Source: UMGS1766 sp963597355 (lineage in GTDB: Bacteria; Bacillota; Clostridia; Oscillospirales; Oscillospiraceae). Taken from it: a DNA stretch of 38,848 nucleotides. This document shows, piece after piece, positions 8,558-16,365 of this stretch (the stretch's first letter is position 1; the number at the start of each line of letters is the position of its first letter). Under the pieces are notes generated by a model, which saw only the letters and a list, made by a program, of their open reading frames with translations, did no database searches and was not told the DNA's origin. A program made the position numbers and the translations under genes. Location: assembly GCA_963597355.1 (NCBI GenBank), contig CAVBPR010000014.1:1-38848 (forward strand), given 5' to 3'.

Positions 8558-8873
8558 TGATTGCGCTCTGCATAATGCAGTAATTCACAATTCCAAGCCC
8601 GAAAACTTGAAGCAAAATGAAGAGAATCGCATGTGCAGAACCGTTTTTTATCTGATCCATCTTATTCCCCATCCGATAGGCCCAATACCAGGTGTAGATA
8701 CCGCAGGTAATGAGGGAAAACAGGAACACAATTCCACCACTTGTTTGAAAACTGTCCTCTGGCGTAAGATAATTCATATCATTATTAATCACGATTTGCC
8801 AGTAGATGTAGTAAATTCCACAGGTGATGATGCTAAACAGGATTGCAAGCACAATGTTTCGATTCTTTATCAT
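8538..8873 (-). CDS. DUF4234 family membrane protein
   Basis: A 111-aa protein with an internal duplication of the membrane motif ITCGIYxxYW (SIITCGIYYIYW and SLITCGIYTWYW), characteristic of DUF4234, and a third hydrophobic segment near the C-terminus. GCGAGGAAGC precedes the ATG. It lies 33 nt after the glgP stop on the same strand with no terminator between them, so co-transcription with glgP is possible. Pairing of DUF4234 with DUF2752 is plausible for a small membrane complex, but the role is unknown. Confidence 0.85.
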   Translation of the reverse strand: MIKNRNIVLAILFSIITCGIYYIYWQIVINNDMNYLTPEDSFQTSGGIVFLFSLITCGIYTWYWAYRMGNKMDQIKNGSAHAILFILLQVFGLGIVNYCIMQSAINDCAEV

Positions 8874-8906
8874 ATGCTTCCTCGCTTTCGAATCATAAAG
8901 GAAAAT

Positions 8907-11327
8907 TCAACGGTGCTCTACATGCCAGATGCGGTCGGCATATTCGGCAATGGAGCGGTCTGCGGCAAAAATGCCGGAGCGGGCAACATTTAAAATTGCC
9001 ATGCGGTTCCAGCGCTCTTTGTCCTGGTATGCCTGGGCAACCAGCGTCTGGGTGTAGCGATAGCTCTCAAAATCCGCCAGCAGCATATACTCATCTGCCG
9101 GACAGCCTTGACCATAGAGCAGACGATTTACGAGATCGGAATAACTCTTTCCATCCGAAAATCCATTGGACATCAGGTTGAAAATGTTTTGCAGGGCGGG
9201 ACTGGCGTTATAATACTCATAGGAGTTGTAGCCATTGCGTTTTTTCTGCTCTACGTCCTTTGCGGTCAGGCCGAAGATGAAGATGTTTTCATCACCCAAC
9301 TGCTGATACATTTCCACGTTTGCACCGTCCATCGTGCCAATGGTCAGTGCACCATTCATCATGAACTTCATATTGCCTGTGCCGGATGCTTCCTTTCCGG
9401 CAGTGGAAATCTGCTCGGATACTTCTGCGGCAGGCATCAGCTTTTCCGCCAGAGAGACCCGGTAGTTTTCCAGGAAAAACACCTGAAGTTTGCCGCTGCA
9501 GACCGGGTCATTGTTGATGTGATAGGACACGGAATTGATCAACTCAATGATGCGCTTGGCCACAGCGTAGCCGGGAGCTGCCTTTGCACCAAACAGGAAG
9601 GTGCGGGGTGTGAAGTCCATGCCTGGATTTGCTTTGAGCTGCAGATACAGGTCAAGAATATTCAGCACATTTAACAGCTGACGTTTGTATTCATGGAGGC
9701 GCTTGACCTGCACGTCGAAAATGGCATGGACATTCAAATCGATGCCGTATTCCTTTTTCACATACCTTGCAAACGCTTCCTTATTATGCAGTTTGATGGC
9801 GGCCATGCGTTCCTGTACGGTTTTATCGTCCGCAAAAGCCTCCAAACCCTTCAGCGACTCAGGGTGCATCAGATAATCATCCCCGCAGCAGTCGCAGATG
9901 AGCTGATGCAGTTCCGGATTTGCCTCCGCAAGCCAACGGCGATGATCTACACCGTTGGTAACGTTCTGGAACTTTTCAGGAGTGCGCAGCCAGGCAGAGT
10001 GGAACACATCCTTGCGAAGAATGTCGCTGTGGAGCGCAGAAACACCGTTGACGGCAAAGCAGGCAGCAACGCAAAGATTGGCCATGCGTACCTCACCGCC
10101 CCAGATAACCGCCATTTCCTGCAGTTTGTTCATGTCACCATGGAAGAAATCCCGAAGCTCGTTGAGATAGCGGTCATTGATTTCGCACAGGATCATCCAG
10201 ACGCGGGGGAGAAGTTCCTGTACCAGATCCTGCGGCCAACGTTCCAGTGCCTCAGCAAGCACTGTATGATTGGTATAAGCTACAGTATGGGTTGTGATAT
10301 ACCACGCATCCTCCCAGCTCATGCCCTGATCGTCCAGCAACAGGCGCATCATCTCAGGAATGACCAGAGTGGGATGGGTATCATTGATTTGAATCACATG
10401 CTTTTCGTGGAAATTGTAAAGCGTGCCATATTGCGCCAGGTGACGGCGGAAGATCGACTGAATTGTAGCAGACACAAAGAAATACTGCTGCTTCAGGCGG
10501 AGACTTTTTCCTTCCCGGTGATTGTCCGCAGGATAAAGTACTTTGGAAATGACCTCAGCCATGGTTTCCGATTCTACAGCCCGGAGGTATTCGCCGGTAG
10601 AATAATAGTTCATATCCACCGGAGTGGCACTCTTAGCCTCCCAAAGGCGGAGGTTATTGACAAAATCGGTCTGATAGCCGGCAATCTTCATATCGTTGGG
10701 AACAGCCAGAACGCTGGTGAAACCGCTCTCCGTGACGACGCAGCGACCGTTTTCCCAGTGGGTGTCCACCTTTCCGCCAAAACGCACAGTTTCGGCTTCA
10801 GCCGGATGGGGCATCAGCCAGGCATCGCCCAGTCCCTTCCACATATCAGCCAGTTCAACTTGCTGACCGTCAATAATTTTCTGCTTAAAAATACCCAGTT
10901 CATAGCAAATTGAGTAACCGGTAGCGGGAATTTCCAGGGTAGTCATGGAATCCAGATAACAGGCAGCCAAACGGCCCAGACCGCCATTGCCAAGACCGGC
11001 ATCCGGTTCCAACTCAAAGAGATCTGCAGCTTTGAAGCCGAGCTCTTCGATTGCCTGCTTCAGTTGGGGAAGAATACCCAGGTTAAAGGCGTTTTTCTCC
11101 AAAGAACGTCCCATCAAAAACTCCAAAGACAGGTAATGAACCTGCCGCTTTTCGTTCTTATCGACCTGAGCTTTTGTGGCAATTCCGTGTTCGGACATCA
11201 TATCCCGAAGCACCATGGCACAGGCTTTAAACATGTTGGGAGCGGTTGCCTCGCTGGTGTCTCGGCCGAAGTTGCGCCGTAGCTTTTCAACAATCAGATC
11301 CTTCAGATCTTCCTTCGAATAGGTCAT
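8907..11327 (-). CDS. glgP: glycogen/starch/alpha-glucan phosphorylase
   Basis: Releases glucose-1-phosphate from glycogen by phosphorolysis, with pyridoxal phosphate as cofactor. From the ATG at 11327 the product is 806 aa, the normal length. This start (MTYSKEDLKDL) has GGAGGGG 7 nt upstream; an in-frame ATG seven codons earlier precedes the RBS and is rejected. Motifs include LSLEFLMGRSLEKNAFNLG near the N-terminus, NDTHPTLVIPE, and the PLP-lysine block EASGTGNMKFMMNG followed by GTMDGANVE. It is separated from the glgBCDA operon by the ECF gene and a terminator. It therefore has its own promoter, for which I could not find a convincing pair of boxes. Confidence 0.96.
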   Translation of the reverse strand: MTYSKEDLKDLIVEKLRRNFGRDTSEATAPNMFKACAMVLRDMMSEHGIATKAQVDKNEKRQVHYLSLEFLMGRSLEKNAFNLGILPQLKQAIEELGFKAADLFELEPDAGLGNGGLGRLAACYLDSMTTLEIPATGYSICYELGIFKQKIIDGQQVELADMWKGLGDAWLMPHPAEAETVRFGGKVDTHWENGRCVVTESGFTSVLAVPNDMKIAGYQTDFVNNLRLWEAKSATPVDMNYYSTGEYLRAVESETMAEVISKVLYPADNHREGKSLRLKQQYFFVSATIQSIFRRHLAQYGTLYNFHEKHVIQINDTHPTLVIPEMMRLLLDDQGMSWEDAWYITTHTVAYTNHTVLAEALERWPQDLVQELLPRVWMILCEINDRYLNELRDFFHGDMNKLQEMAVIWGGEVRMANLCVAACFAVNGVSALHSDILRKDVFHSAWLRTPEKFQNVTNGVDHRRWLAEANPELHQLICDCCGDDYLMHPESLKGLEAFADDKTVQERMAAIKLHNKEAFARYVKKEYGIDLNVHAIFDVQVKRLHEYKRQLLNVLNILDLYLQLKANPGMDFTPRTFLFGAKAAPGYAVAKRIIELINSVSYHINNDPVCSGKLQVFFLENYRVSLAEKLMPAAEVSEQISTAGKEASGTGNMKFMMNGALTIGTMDGANVEMYQQLGDENIFIFGLTAKDVEQKKRNGYNSYEYYNASPALQNIFNLMSNGFSDGKSYSDLVNRLLYGQGCPADEYMLLADFESYRYTQTLVAQAYQDKERWNRMAILNVARSGIFAADRSIAEYADRIWHVEHR

Positions 11328-11504
11328 TGTGACCCCTCCAGTAATCATAATAGCCCAACGGGGGGAGAAAATACAGTGTCAATTTATCAAAAAAAGCCTT
11401 CTTTGTCAAGAAAGGCCCATTATTTAACAGTTAAACGCGGCGCAGGTTAGAGTGGAGAATACGTTTTTCGGCGAAAAGCGGCATGACCTGACGATGAGAA
11501 AATG

Positions 11505-11548
11505 CAAAAAAGAGGCCTGATATCTTTACTGCAGATATCAGGCCTCTT
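11505..11548 (-). terminator. terminator of the ECF S-component gene
   Basis: AGAGGCCTGATATCT pairs with AGATATCAGGCCTCT around a short loop. On the minus strand a T run follows (plus-strand AAAAAA before the hairpin). It lies 26 nt after the ECF gene stop and separates it from glgP. Confidence 0.88.
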
Positions 11549-11574
11549 GGAAAATTCAGATTATATTATTTATA

Positions 11575-12189
11575 TTATGCTTTTGCCATTTTGGGCAGGA
11601 TTGCGGTTACGGCTCTTGCTACAATGCCACCCAGAATGCCGGAGACCAGGAACTCAACAACGCCCTGGATACCAACCAGAAGGACAATGAACATCAACGG
11701 GTTTACAGCGCCCTTGGCGGAAACCAGACCCTGCACATAATCGCTGCCATAGAATGCGAGGACGATATATCCCATGAAGAACACGGTGTTCAAACCGGGA
11801 GCGCACACAGCACTGGCAATATAGCTCCATGTGTTGGTCTTGTCCAGACGATGCAGGCCTTTGAAAATCATACCGACACAGAATCCCATCAAAACGCGGC
11901 AGCCAACGCACAGAATAAATGTGTTCAGCGGGCTAACCTGGAACAATGCACCTGTCATTGCAGAGGCACCGGTCACTGCGTCATAGAAGCTGACGGCTCC
12001 GAATACGCCGCCCAGAATAGCACCGGCAGCCGGCCCCATGGTAATGGCACCTACGGCAATGGGCAGGGTCAAAAAGCTCATATAGAGCGGACCTACCGGA
12101 ACGCTGCCAAGTCCGATGGCTTTCATAGCCAACTCGATTGCTGCCAGCAATGCCAGCCGCGTCAGGGTGCGCAGATTCTTGTTTTGCAT
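11575..12189 (-). CDS. ECF transporter S component (substrate unknown)
   Basis: A predicted membrane-embedded vitamin/cofactor-binding subunit that would share the energising EcfA/A'/T module encoded elsewhere. The 204-aa product has an N-terminal helix (LTRLALLAAIELAMKAIG) containing the alanine-rich segment typical of S components for docking to EcfT, and about six membrane segments. The GGAGG 8 nt before the ATG at 12189 supports this start. An uninterrupted in-frame extension to 12303 has only a weak RBS. I cannot tell the substrate. The gene has its own promoter and a leader of about 175 nt, suggesting transcript-level control, but no riboswitch class was recognised. Confidence 0.82.
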   Translation of the reverse strand: MQNKNLRTLTRLALLAAIELAMKAIGLGSVPVGPLYMSFLTLPIAVGAITMGPAAGAILGGVFGAVSFYDAVTGASAMTGALFQVSPLNTFILCVGCRVLMGFCVGMIFKGLHRLDKTNTWSYIASAVCAPGLNTVFFMGYIVLAFYGSDYVQGLVSAKGAVNPLMFIVLLVGIQGVVEFLVSGILGGIVARAVTAILPKMAKA

Positions 12190-12371
12190 ATTAAATTCCT
12201 CCTGCTGCTGTTTCGCCCTATCGTCGAATACAGCGCATAATTTTACCCGCTCCAGCGGAAGGGTAACGATCTTTACTCCGGTTTCGATCTCTGACATACA
12301 CATCCGTTCTACCTGTGTTCACAGCATCGGTTGCATTGCCTATATTTTGCAATCTGAACCAGAGCTTTGCT

Positions 12372-12400
12372 ATTCTACATCATTTGCTTTCAAATTACAA
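12372..12400 (-). promoter_or_regulatory. promoter of the ECF S-component gene
   Basis: Read on the minus strand, TTGTAA (12400-12395) and TAGAAT (12377-12372) are separated by 17 bp. Initiation is near 12365, giving a long leader before the ATG at 12189. That leader includes CTCTG and CAGAG about 65 nt apart, able to close a structured domain, and a local helix CCGCT-GG-AGCGG. Confidence 0.65.
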
Positions 12401-12483
12401 GAGGTAAATTTCTTATAATAAAATTCGTTTGGGGACGGATATTACCATACAACGAAAAATCCTACAGATTCAAAAAACTATGG

Positions 12484-12520
12484 CAAATGGGGCAATTGCA
12501 GCGCTGCAATTGCCCCATTT
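12484..12520 (-). terminator. terminator of the glg operon, downstream of glgA
   Basis: The inverted repeat AAATGGGGCAATTGCA / TGCAATTGCCCCATTT surrounds a 4-nt loop, with TTTTTT a few bases further on the minus strand. It starts 19 nt beyond the glgA stop. Confidence 0.82.
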
Positions 12521-12539
12521 ATTCATTGTGCGGATGGGA

Positions 12540-13979
12540 TTATTTCATTCCGGTGATGGTTCGGTATACGTCCAGATATTCTTCTGCGGAACGATCCCAG
12601 CTGAAATCGGCGGACATATCTCTCTGCATCAGCTTGCGCCAGTTTGGTTTATCATTGGTGTAAACATCGACTGCGCGGTGAACGGCATCCAACATGTCGC
12701 CGGCGTCTACATTTCCAAAGGTAAAGCCAAGTCCCGTGCCTTCGGCGGCATTATAGGCGGGAACGCTGTCCAATAGCCCGCCGGTCATGCGCACTACAGG
12801 CACAGTGCCATAGCGCATGGAAAACATTTGGCTCAGTCCGCAGGGTTCTGCGATTGAGGGCATCAGGAAAATGTCCGCACCGGCATAGATTGCCGTGGAT
12901 AGGGAAGCGGAATACAGAATATTGGCACTTACTTTTCCAGGATAATTTACCTGTGCATTGCGGAAAAATTCTTCGTAGCCCCACTCTCCGGTGCCAAGAA
13001 GGACAAATTGAATATCCATGTCCATCAAACCGTTGAATGCCTGACAAATCAGCTCAAAGCCCTTGTGTCCAACCAGTCGGGAGATGCACGCAATAATCGG
13101 CACATCTGGCTTCTGCGGCAGGCCAAGGCGTTTCTGCAGATCGGCCTTGCAAACCGCTTTCCCGGAAAGCTTCTTTGCAGAGAAGTTGGCGGCAATGGAT
13201 TTTTCTTTGGACGGATCGTTTGCATTCATGTCAATTCCGTTGAGAATGCCGCGCATTTTCCAGCGATTGGCTGCAATCACCCCATCCATGCCATGGGCAT
13301 AAAATGCATACTGAAGTTCGTTGGCATAATTCGGCGAAACCGTTGTCACATAATCCGAGGCATAAATCGCACCCTGCATCAACGAGACATCATCGTAGTA
13401 TTTCAGCATGTGCTCGTTAAAGTAGCTTTCATCCAGTCCAAACACATCGCTGAGAATATCATGACCGTAACGTCCCTGATATTCGATGTTGTGAATGGTA
13501 AACACACTCTTTGTGTCAGACAGCATGGGGCAGCGATAGCGTTCCTCCAGCAGATAGATGGAGACCAGCGCTGTTTGCCAATCGTTGGTGTGGATCACAT
13601 CCGGATGCCATCCGATTTGGTCCGGAGTTTCGATGACAGCACGGGAAAAATAGGCAAAGCGTTCACCGTCATCAAAATGACCATAAAGGCCGCTGCGCTT
13701 GAAATAGCCCTCGTTATCTACAAAATAGTAGGTGACACCGTCTTTTTCCAACTGAAACAGACCGCAGTAGACACTTCGCCAGGAAAGCTGGACATAGAAG
13801 TATTTTAAAAAGGTCATCTGGCAGCGCCACTGCTCTCCAATGCCCTCGTAGAGCGGCAGAATCACCCGTACATCATGTCCCTTTTCTGCCAGAGCAGGAG
13901 GAAGGGAACCTGCAACATCTGCCAGGCCGCCGGTTTTGATAAAAGGGGCAACTTCAGATGCAGCAAACAGAATATTCAT
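12540..13979 (-). CDS. glgA: glycogen synthase (ADP-glucose-dependent)
   Basis: Extends alpha-1,4-glucan from ADP-glucose. The 479-aa product is typical for bacterial GT5 synthases. It starts MNILFAASEVAPFIKTGGL, with the ADP-glucose-binding KTGGL motif at residues 15-19. The second nucleotide-binding half shows PSIAEPCGLSQ (catalytic glutamate region) and the glycine-rich TGGLLDSV. GGAAAGGA precedes the ATG. It is the last gene of glgB-glgC-glgD-glgA and lies 31 nt after glgD. Confidence 0.96.
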   Translation of the reverse strand: MNILFAASEVAPFIKTGGLADVAGSLPPALAEKGHDVRVILPLYEGIGEQWRCQMTFLKYFYVQLSWRSVYCGLFQLEKDGVTYYFVDNEGYFKRSGLYGHFDDGERFAYFSRAVIETPDQIGWHPDVIHTNDWQTALVSIYLLEERYRCPMLSDTKSVFTIHNIEYQGRYGHDILSDVFGLDESYFNEHMLKYYDDVSLMQGAIYASDYVTTVSPNYANELQYAFYAHGMDGVIAANRWKMRGILNGIDMNANDPSKEKSIAANFSAKKLSGKAVCKADLQKRLGLPQKPDVPIIACISRLVGHKGFELICQAFNGLMDMDIQFVLLGTGEWGYEEFFRNAQVNYPGKVSANILYSASLSTAIYAGADIFLMPSIAEPCGLSQMFSMRYGTVPVVRMTGGLLDSVPAYNAAEGTGLGFTFGNVDAGDMLDAVHRAVDVYTNDKPNWRKLMQRDMSADFSWDRSAEEYLDVYRTITGMK

Positions 13980-14010
13980 ATCATTGTCCTTTCCGACATT
14001 TTGTTTTCAC

Positions 14011-15114
14011 TTAGACGGTGCTGCCCTTGTCAATGCACAATGGATAGCTGCTGTGTCCGGACAGGGAGCGGTGCGCTTTGATCGTGACATCCTTGTCCGT
14101 GATGACATGGCGAATATTAGCGCCTTCTTCAATTACCGTGTCCTGCATCAGAACGCAATTGCGAACAATGGCATCTTTGCCGACTTTCACGCCGCGGAAA
14201 ATGACGCAGTCTTCTACCGTGCCCTCGATAATGCAGCCGTCGGCGATGAGGGAATGGGTGGTTCGGCTTCCAGAGGCCAAATAGGTGGAAGGATCGCTGC
14301 GATCCTTTGTACGAATAGGATGATCCGGATTAAAAATATCCAGTTCCACATCGGAACGCAAGAGATCCATGCTGCGCGCATAGTAGGAGGATACAGTCGT
14401 CAGACGCGCTACATAGCCATCATAGAAATAGGGGCGAATGTCCAGCTTGTTCCGCATAGGAATCAGCACATCAGAGGTGAAGGAATACAGGTTATGCGAA
14501 GCGCAATAATCCACCAGTTCCATCAGTTTTTTGGTAGACAGGATATAAACTTTCAATGACTCATATCCGGTGGCCGTGTTTGGGCCATCCAGAACATCGG
14601 CAATGCGCCCGTCGTCGCCAATTTTAAAGTAAGTGGACAGTTTGGGATCGCCGGTAAGCTGACTGGTGCAAACGGCGGTGATATCTGCTCCACTGTCTAC
14701 ATGGGTGCGGAACACAGCCTCCAGATCGATATTGCACGCCACATCACCGTCTGCCATTACGACGTAATCCTGACGAATGTCAGTGAGATAGCTATACACG
14801 CCATAAAGTGCTTCCATCTTGCCACGGAAATTATGGGATGCAGAGAAGGGAGGCAGAACACGCAGACCGCCGCGCTTCCGGGCCAAATCCCAGTCTTTTC
14901 CGCTACCCAGATGATCCAGCAAAGATTGGCATTTTTGCTGCATCACGACTCCGATATCTACGATACCCGCATTTACCATATTGGACAGCATGAAATCAAT
15001 CATGCGGTAACGACCGCCAAAAGGAATGGAGGCTACCGTTCGATGAGAGGTCAATTCCCGCAAATGGGGATTATCACGATAAGCAAACAGAATGCCATGC
15101 AGTTGGGTGGTCAT
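14011..15114 (-). CDS. glgD: glucose-1-phosphate adenylyltransferase subunit GlgD
   Basis: A 367-aa paralogue of GlgC. The nucleotide-binding glycine loop is degenerate: at the N-terminus it reads FAYRDNPHLRELT instead of LAGGxGxRL. PFGGRYRMIDF and a C-terminal left-handed beta-helix (SLIADGCIIEGTVEDCVIFRGV) are retained. In Firmicutes such GlgD subunits are non-catalytic or weak partners that modulate the GlgC/GlgD heterotetramer. The ATG overlaps the glgC stop (ATGA), consistent with matched synthesis of the two subunits. Confidence 0.93.
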   Translation of the reverse strand: MTTQLHGILFAYRDNPHLRELTSHRTVASIPFGGRYRMIDFMLSNMVNAGIVDIGVVMQQKCQSLLDHLGSGKDWDLARKRGGLRVLPPFSASHNFRGKMEALYGVYSYLTDIRQDYVVMADGDVACNIDLEAVFRTHVDSGADITAVCTSQLTGDPKLSTYFKIGDDGRIADVLDGPNTATGYESLKVYILSTKKLMELVDYCASHNLYSFTSDVLIPMRNKLDIRPYFYDGYVARLTTVSSYYARSMDLLRSDVELDIFNPDHPIRTKDRSDPSTYLASGSRTTHSLIADGCIIEGTVEDCVIFRGVKVGKDAIVRNCVLMQDTVIEEGANIRHVITDKDVTIKAHRSLSGHSSYPLCIDKGSTV

Positions 15115-16322
15115 TCTGCATCACCACCTTTCGGAGATTCAGTGCACATGGCACCGTAAGGAATTTTGACACCGGGCTCCAGGTGTACGCCCTCCGCCAC
15201 AACGACGACGTTTTTGCTTCCGTCTTCTGTAGGAACACCCACCTGTGCGGCCATGCCGACAACGGCATTTTCCGCCACAATGGCATGATCAACTATGGCA
15301 CCGGCTTTGATCACCGTGTTTGGCATGATTACCGAATCCCGCACCACAGCGCCGTCTTCTACAGTGACGGAGTGGAACAGCACAGAGTGCTCTACTGTGC
15401 CGAAGATCTGGCAGCCGTCTGTGAGCAGAGAATCGGAAACAACGGCGCGGCGTCCGGTCACGTGAGGTGGACGAACCGGATTGCGGGCATAAATCTGCCA
15501 TTCGCGGTCATAGACATTGATGCCATTGGGATTATTGACATCCAGCATATCCATGTTCGCATCCCAGAGAGACTGAATTGTGCCAACATCCTTCCAATAT
15601 CCTTTGAAACGATAGGCGCTCATGCGTTCCCCATTGGCCAGCATGGTGGGGATGATGTTTTTGCCAAAGTCATTGGAGGAATTGGGATCCGCTTCGTCGT
15701 CAATCAGATATTTCCGAAGCTTTGCCCAGGTGAAGATATAGATGCCCATAGAGGCGAGGTTGCTCTTGGGATGAGCCGGCTTTTCCTCAAACTCATAAAT
15801 CATGTCGTTTTCATCAACGTTCATGATGCCAAAGCGGGTGGCTTCCTCCATGGAGACTTCTAAGACGGAGATTGTCGCATCTGCGTTGGACTGCTTGTGG
15901 TGCTCCAGCATCTGGCTGTAATCCATCTTATAGATGTGGTCACCGGAAAGAATCAGAACATAATCCGGGTCGTATTCATCAATAAAATTGATGTTTTGAT
16001 AGATGGCATTTGCAGTTCCCTTAAACCAGGTGCCAACGTCGCCTTTTTCCACATAAGGGGGCAGGACGTGCAAACCTCCATCCGAACGGTCCAAATCCCA
16101 AGGCTGACCGTTGCCGAGATAGGAGTTCAGTTTCAGCGGCTGATACTGAGTCAGCACACCTACGGTGTCAATGCCGGAGTTAATGCAATTGGACAGAGGA
16201 AAATCAATAATGCGGTATTTTCCGCCGAACGGTACCGCGGGCTTTGCCACATGGCTGGTCAAAGCGTACAGACGGGATCCCTGTCCGCCAGCCAGCAGCA
16301 TAGCAACCATTTCTTTTTTCAT
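15111..16322 (-). CDS. glgC: glucose-1-phosphate adenylyltransferase, catalytic subunit GlgC
   Basis: Makes ADP-glucose from ATP and glucose-1-phosphate, the committed step of glycogen synthesis. Starting at the ATG at 16322 (AGGTG about 10 nt upstream) the product is 403 aa; a TTG three codons earlier is a less likely start. Motifs: LLAGGQGSRLYALT (nucleotide loop), PFGGKYRIIDFPLSNCINSG, GTANAIYQN, LSGDHIYKMDY, and the substrate-site FEEKPAHPKS. A beta-helix C-terminal domain follows. It is coupled to glgD by a 4-nt overlap. Allosteric effectors cannot be read from the sequence. Confidence 0.96.
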   Translation of the reverse strand: MKKEMVAMLLAGGQGSRLYALTSHVAKPAVPFGGKYRIIDFPLSNCINSGIDTVGVLTQYQPLKLNSYLGNGQPWDLDRSDGGLHVLPPYVEKGDVGTWFKGTANAIYQNINFIDEYDPDYVLILSGDHIYKMDYSQMLEHHKQSNADATISVLEVSMEEATRFGIMNVDENDMIYEFEEKPAHPKSNLASMGIYIFTWAKLRKYLIDDEADPNSSNDFGKNIIPTMLANGERMSAYRFKGYWKDVGTIQSLWDANMDMLDVNNPNGINVYDREWQIYARNPVRPPHVTGRRAVVSDSLLTDGCQIFGTVEHSVLFHSVTVEDGAVVRDSVIMPNTVIKAGAIVDHAIVAENAVVGMAAQVGVPTEDGSKNVVVVAEGVHLEPGVKIPYGAMCTESPKGGDAE

Positions 16323-16365
16323 TTTGAACAATCACCTCTCGCTCAAGTTTGTGCAAATGCAGAGT

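Noticed and set aside
9693..10913. A 406-codon plus-strand frame
   Set aside because: Antisense shadow of glgP. The minus strand carries an unambiguous phosphorylase with catalytic motifs.
12190..12303. Extended N-terminus of the ECF S component (MCMSEIETGVK...)
   Set aside because: Only a weak RBS. GGAGG directly precedes the ATG at 12189, where S-component homology begins. Kept as a possible alternative in the gene entry.
12190..12365. TPP, FMN, preQ1, THF or cobalamin riboswitch upstream of the ECF gene
   Set aside because: The core motifs of these classes were looked for by eye and not found. A covariance-model scan would be decisive.
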